Assembly: GCA_964638865.1 (NCBI GenBank)
Contig: CAZXBG010000114.1
Location: forward strand, 1 to 13,489
DNA from: UBA7236 sp964638865
GTDB lineage: Bacteria; Bacteroidota; Bacteroidia; Chitinophagales; BACL12
Length of the DNA stretch: 13,489 nucleotides
Direction: 5' to 3'
The notes under the pieces were generated by a model, which was not told the origin of the DNA, searched no databases, and saw nothing but the letters and a program-made list of their open reading frames with translations. The position numbers and the translations under genes are program-made. Positions 8,125 to 13,489 of this stretch are shown here, in pieces; position 1 is the stretch's first letter, and the number at the start of each line of letters is the position of its first letter.

Positions 8125-8188
8125 CATTTTAAGAGCAGCAGCTAAAATTTAACCTACTTTTAACAGGTCAACTTTCCTAATTTTCCAC
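8125..8188 (+). promoter_or_regulatory. Candidate two-part regulatory element upstream of the LolA-like gene
   Basis: The blocks CATTTTAAGAGCA (8125-8137) and AACTTTCCTAATTTTCCAC (8170-8188) match two blocks at 2723-2784 ahead of the receptor gene, with one difference in the first and a 2-base indel in the second. Block B ends 44 bp before the ATG at 8233, a plausible promoter distance. A 6-bp inverted repeat (ACAGGT 8163-8168 with ACCTGT 8192-8197) surrounds block B and could be an operator. These are sequence observations only. Promoter activity is inferred. Confidence 0.4.
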
Positions 8189-8232
8189 AAAACCTGTCTA
8201 ATTTTAACACTTCAATTAAATCACATTAAATT

Positions 8233-8970
8233 ATGAAAAAAATTATATCCGCGACACTTCTTTTATTGATAGTCGCAACCTCCAATTTATTAACTGCTCA
8301 AAACTTGGACGAAGTGCTGGAAAATCATTTTGATGCCATTGGTCAAAAAAAACTCAAGAAGGTAGAAACTGTTACTACCAAGGGTAAAATCAACCAAATG
8401 GGCATTGATGTTCCCTTTGTTCAGATATCGGTAAGGCCAAACCTCTTTCGGGTTCAGGGCACATTTCAGGGTTTGAGTTTCATACAAACGTATAACGGTG
8501 TTGAAGGTTGGACCGTTAATCCATTTGCCGGAACTACGGAACCTGAGCCAATCCCCGCCGACCAGATGAAAGAATTAAAGGTACAGGCTGACATGGATGG
8601 AATTTTATGGCAGTGGAAGGAAAAGGGTTACATGGTAACACTCGACAGCTCTGAGGAAGTGGAAGGAACACCTTGTTACAGAGTTAAAGTGGTGGTTCCT
8701 GAAGGAAGCACTTATGTCAATTTTATTGACAAGGAAAGTTTTTTGTTGATCAAAACAAATACTAAAAGCACTATGATGGGTGCTGAGGTTGAGAGCGAAT
8801 CTTTTTACAGCAATTATATGCAAATTGAAGGCATCACCTTTCCGGGGAAAATCGAAAATAGATATAATGGTGTAACAAGCGAGATAATATTAATTGAGGC
8901 AGTGGAATTAAATAAGGAATATGCTACAACCCTTTTTGATAAGTCTGGAACAACCATTGTAACAGAATAA
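8233..8970 (+). CDS. Periplasmic LolA-fold-like (outer-membrane lipoprotein-sorting-like) protein
   Basis: This 245-residue exported protein has a clear signal peptide: MKKIISATLLLLIVATSNLLTAQ, written here as the MKKI basic start, a hydrophobic core, and cleavage after TAQ at about residue 22. The mature protein begins with NLDEVLENHFDAIGQKKL, a helix common to this Bacteroidota group. A series of beta-strands follows (VTTKGKI, VQISVRPNLFRVQGTF, FIQTYNGVEGWTVNPF, CYRVKVVVP, VNFIDKESFLLIKT, EGITFPGKIENRY). This order, with the GxxGWxxxPF turn and the strand carrying the D(K/P)xxxLLxK motif, matches the half-barrel LolA/LolB-like proteins annotated as outer-membrane lipoprotein-sorting protein. 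It has no lipobox, so it is probably a soluble periplasmic carrier. The hydrophobic cargo is unknown and true LolA function is not shown. A shared motif links its leader to the receptor gene. A rho-independent terminator follows directly. Confidence 0.85.
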   Translation: MKKIISATLLLLIVATSNLLTAQNLDEVLENHFDAIGQKKLKKVETVTTKGKINQMGIDVPFVQISVRPNLFRVQGTFQGLSFIQTYNGVEGWTVNPFAGTTEPEPIPADQMKELKVQADMDGILWQWKEKGYMVTLDSSEEVEGTPCYRVKVVVPEGSTYVNFIDKESFLLIKTNTKSTMMGAEVESESFYSNYMQIEGITFPGKIENRYNGVTSEIILIEAVELNKEYATTLFDKSGTTIVTE

Positions 8971-8981
8971 GGTTAATTACT

Positions 8982-9024
8982 AAACAGCATGTTCCCGGTT
9001 TAAACCCGGAATATGCTGTTTTTT
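8982..9024 (+). terminator. Rho-independent terminator after the LolA-like gene
   Basis: The outer stem AAACAGCATGTTCC pairs with GGAATATGCTGTTT (one G-T wobble). It is extended by a C-C mismatch and the inner palindrome GGTTTAAACC, and followed by a run of six T bases (9019-9024). It begins 11 bp after the stop at 8970. A run of seven G bases lies just beyond at 9031-9037. Confidence 0.85.
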
Positions 9025-9132
9025 CAATTTGGGGGGGATATATTCTCTTTTTAAATTTAAAAAAACATCCATACCCAAGCACTGCGAATAAGAAAGATCA
9101 TTATCCATAGGCTATACACAAAACATTTAAAC

Positions 9133-12100
9133 ATGAGAAAATCACTTTTTACCTTTTTTATTTTTTGTCAAATAGGTATCACTGCCTTTTCCCAAACTCA
9201 AATTACCGATGCAACCTTTGGCGCAATTGAAGGAAGACATATTGGTCCTGCGAGAATGAGCGGCAGAATTACCTGTATTGATGCAGTAAATGCAGATCCT
9301 AACTTATTATATGTAGGAGCAGCCGGTGGAGGTCTATGGAAATCGAAAAACCAAGGAACAACCTTTAAGCCGGTTTTTGATGATTTTAGCCAATCGATAG
9401 GTTCTATTTGTATAGATCAGCAGCGACCCGACACCGTTTGGGTTGGAACAGGTGAATGCTGGACGCGAAACAGTGTCAGCATCGGGACAGGTATTTATAA
9501 GACCTATGACGGAGGGAATAAATTTGAATTTGCAGGATTAGCTAACAGCGAAAGGATAGCAAAGATCATTATAGATCCAAATGACCCTAATACTGTTTTT
9601 GTAGCTGTTTTGGGCAGCCTTTGGGCGGATAATGAGGAAAGAGGTGTGTATAAAACTACTGATGGAGGCAAAACCTGGGTTCGCACCTTATTTGTAAATG
9701 CAAGCACCGGATGTGCGAGTTTGGCCATCGACCCAAATGATGCAAATACACTTTATGCTGCCATGTGGGATTTCAGAAGGGAGGCATCCATTTTCCGGTC
9801 AGGAGGACCCGGATCTTCCATTTACAAATCTACTGACGGAGGCGCAAACTGGATTAAAATTAATTCCGGTTTACCCAATGAAACGCTCGGAAGAATTGCA
9901 TTAGCCATTTCTCCCGTAGCCCCCTACGCCATTTTTGCTTTGGTGGAATCTGATCAATCTGCCTTATATAAATCATTAGATAAAGGTTCTAATTGGCTGA
10001 AAATCAACACACAAAACGCAATGGGAGAACGACCATTTTACTTTAGTTATATTGTTCCTGACCCCGTGGAGGCCGATAGAATATATAAACCGGGGTTTAG
10101 TTTACTGGTGAGTGTTAATGGCGGCAAGGTTTTCCAGGGAGCAGCAGTGGAAGGTGGTGGTTACCACGGCGACTTACATGCTTTATGGGTAAGTCCAAAG
10201 GATAATAGACTTATGTATATGGGCACGGACGGAGGTGTTTATATCTCCCGCGATAAAGGAAATACCTGGAGCCATTGTAAAAATCTGCCGGTTTCTCAAT
10301 TTTATCATGTGAGTGTGGATATGGAAAAACCCTATAATGTTTATGGAGGATTGCAGGATAATGGCAGTTGGAAGGGTCCTTCTCAAAATTCTGGAGGTAT
10401 TCAAAACAGCGATTGGGAAACGGTTGGTTATGGTGACGGTTTTAATGCTTATGCCGATAAAACTGACAATAACATTGTTTATTGGCAGTATCAGGGTGGA
10501 AGGATTTACAGGACAGATCAAAAAAGCGGAGAGAATAAGTTCATAAAACCCTTTGCGGATGCAACCACAGAGGACTTGCGATTTAACTGGAACACACCCT
10601 TTGTTTTTGGAAAAAATTCAGGATGGATCTATGTAGGCTCCCAGTACCTTTTCCGATCAAAAGATAAAGGTGATACCTGGGATCGCATTTCCCCTGATCT
10701 TACCACTGATGATCCAAACCGACAACGTCAAGAGGAGTCCGGTGGATTAACTGCGGATAATACCACAGCGGAAAACAATGCTACCATTTTCGCAATAAGT
10801 GAATCTCCTTTAGATAACAACATAATATGGCTGGGAACAGATGACGGTAATGTGCAACTAACCCAGGATGCCGGAAAAACATGGACCAAACTCAACGATA
10901 AAATAACCGGACTTCCTCCCTTTGCTTTTATATCAAATATTGATGCAGACAACTTCAATAAAGGCGCTGCTTATATAACAGTTGATGCGCATAGAAACGG
11001 AGATATGAAGTCATACCTTTTCTGCACCAATGATTTCGGTAACACATGGAAAAGTATTGTAAATGAGTCAGTTAAGGGTTATTGCCACGTAGTAAAACAA
11101 GACCTGATAAATGAAAATTTATTGTTTTTGGGTACTGAATTCGGTCTTTTCGTGAGTATAGATAAAGGCATTAATTGGGTGCAATTCAAAAGCAAGATTC
11201 CTCAGGTTGGCATATTCGATATGGTAATTCATCCGAGGGACCACGACCTTATTCTTGCAACGCATGGCAGAGGTATTATCATTATTGACGATATAACACC
11301 GATCAGAAATTTCACTAAGGCTATGTTGGAGGAAGATATTGTTTTCATTCCCACGAGACCTTACTTCCTTCCAAAAGGAGGAGTTGTTCAGGATTTTCCG
11401 GGGGATGATGAATTTATTGGTGCCAATCCAAACGGCAATGCATTGATCGCCTATTATATGAAAAAAAGACATTTGTTTGGGGAGATGTATTTAGAGATAT
11501 ATGACAACAAAGGCAATTTCATAAAACAGCAACCTACAGGCAATCGCAAAGGGATCAATATTGTAAGTATTCAGACGCAAATGAAACCTCCAAGAGTGCC
11601 AAGCTCACCAAATCTTTTAGGTGAAGCAGCCTTTGGTCCCGAATTTGAGCCGGGAGATTATATCATAAAGTTGATAAAAGGCGCAGATACCCTGAGTACA
11701 AAACTCACCATAAATTATAATCCTGACGTGATACACTCTGTGGAGGATCGCAAGTTAAGGAGAACAACACTGCTAAAAGCGTATGATCTTTTAGAAGAAT
11801 TAGCTTTTCTCGACCATCAGATATTACAGATAAGAGACAGAACCAAAATTTTGGCGGATAGTGTTCAAAACAAAGGATTGCGGACAAATTCGTTCAAATA
11901 CAATAACAGGATGGAAGCCCTGCATGGGGAGATTTCCGCTACGCAGCCGGGTGAGGGAGGAATAACAGGTCAGGTGCGTTTACGGGAGAAAATAGCGGAA
12001 ATTTATGGAGCTGTTGGAGGTTATCAGGGAAAACCTACCAATGTGCAGCTTCAGGCGCTTGATTTTTATAAAACAGAAGTGCACAAAATAAGATTAGAGC

Positions 12101-12210
12101 TTGATAATCTTATTTTGAACGATTTGGCGGCATATAATGCAGCATTAATTCGGCAAGGTTTTAAACCTGTTGTAGTAATATCCAAGGAGGAATTCTTTAA
12201 GCTAAAATAG
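9133..12210 (+). CDS. Exported VPS10/sortilin-like Asp-box beta-propeller protein (glycosyl-hydrolase/BNR-repeat annotated family)
   Basis: This 1025-residue protein starts with a signal peptide (FFIFCQIGITAFSQ, cleavage near residue 21). The body is beta-propeller with at least ten Asp-box-like motifs (S/T-x-D-x-G-x-T/N-W): near residues 71, 125, 175, 233, 281, 372, 509, 577, 632 and 675. Examples are TTDGGKTW, STDGGANW, SRDKGNTW, SKDKGDTW and TQDAGKTW. The opening GRHIGPARMSGRI and the VYVGAAGGGLWKS-type strand are hallmarks of a large Bacteroidota family annotated as glycosyl hydrolase, sialidase-like or VPS10 domain protein. Asp-boxes are structural and do not prove glycosidase activity. 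Residues about 745-850 look like a FlgD-like beta-sandwich (GANPNGNALIAYYMK, IYDNKGN), followed by a helical tail. No T9SS sorting domain is present, so a periplasmic location or another export route is likely. The substrate is unknown. Terminators isolate it from upstream genes. Confidence 0.88.
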   Translation: MRKSLFTFFIFCQIGITAFSQTQITDATFGAIEGRHIGPARMSGRITCIDAVNADPNLLYVGAAGGGLWKSKNQGTTFKPVFDDFSQSIGSICIDQQRPDTVWVGTGECWTRNSVSIGTGIYKTYDGGNKFEFAGLANSERIAKIIIDPNDPNTVFVAVLGSLWADNEERGVYKTTDGGKTWVRTLFVNASTGCASLAIDPNDANTLYAAMWDFRREASIFRSGGPGSSIYKSTDGGANWIKINSGLPNETLGRIALAISPVAPYAIFALVESDQSALYKSLDKGSNWLKINTQNAMGERPFYFSYIVPDPVEADRIYKPGFSLLVSVNGGKVFQGAAVEGGGYHGDLHALWVSPKDNRLMYMGTDGGVYISRDKGNTWSHCKNLPVSQFYHVSVDMEKPYNVYGGLQDNGSWKGPSQNSGGIQNSDWETVGYGDGFNAYADKTDNNIVYWQYQGGRIYRTDQKSGENKFIKPFADATTEDLRFNWNTPFVFGKNSGWIYVGSQYLFRSKDKGDTWDRISPDLTTDDPNRQRQEESGGLTADNTTAENNATIFAISESPLDNNIIWLGTDDGNVQLTQDAGKTWTKLNDKITGLPPFAFISNIDADNFNKGAAYITVDAHRNGDMKSYLFCTNDFGNTWKSIVNESVKGYCHVVKQDLINENLLFLGTEFGLFVSIDKGINWVQFKSKIPQVGIFDMVIHPRDHDLILATHGRGIIIIDDITPIRNFTKAMLEEDIVFIPTRPYFLPKGGVVQDFPGDDEFIGANPNGNALIAYYMKKRHLFGEMYLEIYDNKGNFIKQQPTGNRKGINIVSIQTQMKPPRVPSSPNLLGEAAFGPEFEPGDYIIKLIKGADTLSTKLTINYNPDVIHSVEDRKLRRTTLLKAYDLLEELAFLDHQILQIRDRTKILADSVQNKGLRTNSFKYNNRMEALHGEISATQPGEGGITGQVRLREKIAEIYGAVGGYQGKPTNVQLQALDFYKTEVHKIRLELDNLILNDLAAYNAALIRQGFKPVVVISKEEFFKLK

Positions 12211-12256
12211 AGTGCCTCAAAAAAGAGATTAATTTAAGTATTCGAAAATAAAAGAT

Positions 12257-12664
12257 ATGTCAAAAGAAACCGGAACAAAAGAAAATCCCTGGAAACTTAA
12301 AACTCCACCTCTATCCTCAGAATTTACGATGCACAAAGAGGTAAAAGACGGCAAGGAGATACTTGTTTGCACAGTTGGAAAAACGGTGTTGCACTACGAT
12401 TATCGGTGTTTAAATGATCTGCACTCAATGTTAAAAAAACATGGTGATTGGATGGAATTAGGCAGTGCCGACGAGCAAAAACCTGCTAAAGACGGAACTG
12501 TGGAAGCTTGGGGTCGGTCAGAAAAAAATCCTGTTGGAGGTTGGTATGGTTTAAAAAAGGGATTGCGTGGAAGATTTGGCATGTATGTTCCTCCACTTAT
12601 GGAAAAACTTGGCTTAGCAGAATTGACACATGATGCGAAAGGGAATAAAATGCGTGCTATTTGA
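12257..12664 (+). CDS. Small conserved cytosolic protein of unknown function (DUF6855-like)
   Basis: This 135-residue protein has no signal peptide or membrane segment. It opens with GTKENPWKLKTPP and has a central LHYDYRCLNDLHSMLKKHGDW, then GSADEQKPAKDGTVEAW, NPVGGWYGLKKGLRGRFGMY and a C-terminal LAELTHDAKGNKMRAI. I recognise this as a strongly conserved small family found across many bacteria, which I believe is DUF6855. That name is from memory and unverified. The Trp/Gly-rich core and conserved ends suggest a compact enzyme-like or binding fold, but no catalytic motif is evident. The gene begins 46 bp after the propeller gene with no terminator between, so co-transcription is possible. 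A strong hairpin lies 21 bp after its stop. Confidence 0.85.
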   Translation: MSKETGTKENPWKLKTPPLSSEFTMHKEVKDGKEILVCTVGKTVLHYDYRCLNDLHSMLKKHGDWMELGSADEQKPAKDGTVEAWGRSEKNPVGGWYGLKKGLRGRFGMYVPPLMEKLGLAELTHDAKGNKMRAI

Positions 12665-12685
12665 TTTTAAATGCAAGTTTATAGA

Positions 12686-12734
12686 TTTATCCTATTAAAA
12701 AGCAGCAAAGCTTGCTGCTTTTTAATAGGATAAA
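12686..12734. terminator. Bidirectional terminator: perfect 22-bp hairpin between convergent genes
   Basis: Arm 12686-12707 is exactly complementary to arm 12713-12734, with a 5-base loop. The GC-rich part near the loop (AGCAGC/GCTGCT) is flanked by A5 and T5 tracts, so either strand yields a GC stem followed by T residues. It lies between the stop of the plus-strand gene at 12664 and the stop of the minus-strand gene at 12751, as expected for a shared terminator. Confidence 0.92.
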
Positions 12735-12750
12735 CTTCTAATTTAATTTA

Positions 12751-13350
12751 TCAGAATTTAGCCACCAATCCAATTTGGAATGGTGCTTTAGCCAACCCAA
12801 TTTCACCATATAACCCAATATTTTCCGTGATATATAATCTGGCACCCAGGGTTAGATCCACCCCAAAATTTATCAGTCCGTTCACTTCACGCGGGTCAAC
12901 TTCAGGGTCGTTTCCGGTGTAGGTGTATTTCGAATTTCTATATCCCATACCAATACCTGCATAAGGATCGAACATGTCATTATTTCCAAAATGAAAATTA
13001 AATCTTGCGAGCACACTGTATGCGTTGTATCTAATTGCTGTGGTATAAGTAACACTATCAGAAGCATCATCAATTCGTTCGTATAATGCATCACCATAAG
13101 TATATGCAGCATTAACTCCAAAACCTACCGTTTCATTTAATGCAAATTCTGCTTTTACGAAAACCGGTCCGATCAAGGTTGTAGAAATATTATCTCCTTC
13201 CACCAAATTTAAAAATGTTTTAGTAAGACTTGGAAAACCGTAACCGGCAGAGATGGTGATATCACCCGGTTGAAATTGTTGCGCACGGACAACAGAACAT
13301 CCTGCAAAATACAAACAGATCACAGGGATAAAAATCCTCATTTTTTTCAT
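12751..13350 (-). CDS. Outer-membrane beta-barrel (porin-family/OmpA-like 8-strand) protein
   Basis: This 199-residue exported protein has a basic start MKKMR, a hydrophobic segment IFIPVICLYFAG and a likely signal-peptidase I site after VRAQ (about residue 24). The GC at residues 17-18 makes a weak lipobox, so a lipoprotein is less likely but possible. The mature chain alternates polar and hydrophobic residues in amphipathic strands: GDITISAGYGFP, FVKAEFALNETVGFGVNAAYTYG, SVLARFNFHFG, DPYAGIGMGYR, LTLGARLYITENIGLYGEIGLAKAPFQIGLVAKF. The final Phe is the usual outer-membrane insertion signal. The NFHFG and DPYAGIGMGY motifs are typical of Bacteroidota outer-membrane beta-barrel domain proteins. 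About eight strands would form a small barrel. The partner or permeant is unknown. A second Met four residues in (M4) could be the real start. Confidence 0.87.
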   Translation of the reverse strand: MKKMRIFIPVICLYFAGCSVVRAQQFQPGDITISAGYGFPSLTKTFLNLVEGDNISTTLIGPVFVKAEFALNETVGFGVNAAYTYGDALYERIDDASDSVTYTTAIRYNAYSVLARFNFHFGNNDMFDPYAGIGMGYRNSKYTYTGNDPEVDPREVNGLINFGVDLTLGARLYITENIGLYGEIGLAKAPFQIGLVAKF

Positions 13351-13433
13351 ACCTAAAAATTAAATTATTGAAATAAAATTTTATCAATATTTATTGATTA
13401 AGGCTAAATTCAATTCTTGTGCCAATTAAGGCT

Positions 13434-13461
13434 TGAATCGTGAATCGTGAGGCGTGAGTCC
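13434..13461 (+). repeat. Short heptameric tandem repeat (TGAATCG-type, four copies)
   Basis: Four consecutive 7-base units read TGAATCG, TGAATCG, TGAGGCG and TGAGTCC. The first two are identical and the others differ at two or three positions. The repeat lies in the intergenic region upstream of the beta-barrel gene. No open frame or hairpin explains it. The rest of 13351-13489 is AT-rich, with no gene or clear promoter recognised. Confidence 0.55.
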
Positions 13462-13489
13462 GGTTTTATTTATCATTGGAGGTTTATGT

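Noticed and set aside
13478..13489. Start of another gene at the right edge (GGAGG then ATG at 13486)
   Set aside because: Only one codon is visible and the spacing of three bases is too short for a normal ribosome site. Coding cannot be judged.

Overview
The window looks like a chromosomal segment of an AT-rich member of the Bacteroidota (Bacteroidetes). The evidence is a C-terminal type IX secretion (T9SS) sorting domain, a TonB-dependent receptor with an N-terminal carboxypeptidase-D-like domain, several envelope proteins with signal peptides, and A-rich leaders mostly without Shine-Dalgarno sequences. I cannot name the genus. No tRNA, rRNA, insertion sequence or CRISPR array is visible.

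Layout, left to right. Positions 1-2620 (minus strand) hold a large surface or secreted protein gene that runs off the left edge. It encodes a signal peptide, seven propeller-like repeats of about 60 residues, a MopE-type metal-binding repeat block and a T9SS sorting domain. Two in-frame TGA codons, 12 codons apart, replace conserved tryptophans near its start, so it is annotated as disrupted. Divergent from it, 2858-5722 (plus) encodes a TonB-dependent outer-membrane receptor. Next is a tight two-gene unit with a 4-base ATGA overlap: an OLD/RecF-like AAA ATPase (5763-6914) and a small protein with a TOPRIM/DUF4276-like acidic-residue pattern (6911-7522). This pair is the best candidate for an uncharacterised anti-phage or genome-conflict system.

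After it come a small lipoprotein with a cytochrome-like CX4CH motif (7725-8060), a LolA-fold-like periplasmic protein (8233-8970), a 1025-residue Asp-box/VPS10-type beta-propeller protein (9133-12210) and a small conserved cytosolic protein of unknown function (12257-12664). A 22-bp perfect hairpin separates that gene from a convergent outer-membrane beta-barrel gene (12751-13350, minus). The right end carries a short heptameric tandem repeat and no gene.

Most genes look like independent envelope or secretion functions rather than one pathway. The exceptions are the ATPase/TOPRIM-like pair, which is almost certainly co-translated, and possibly the receptor and the LolA-like gene, whose leaders share a two-part sequence motif suggesting common regulation.
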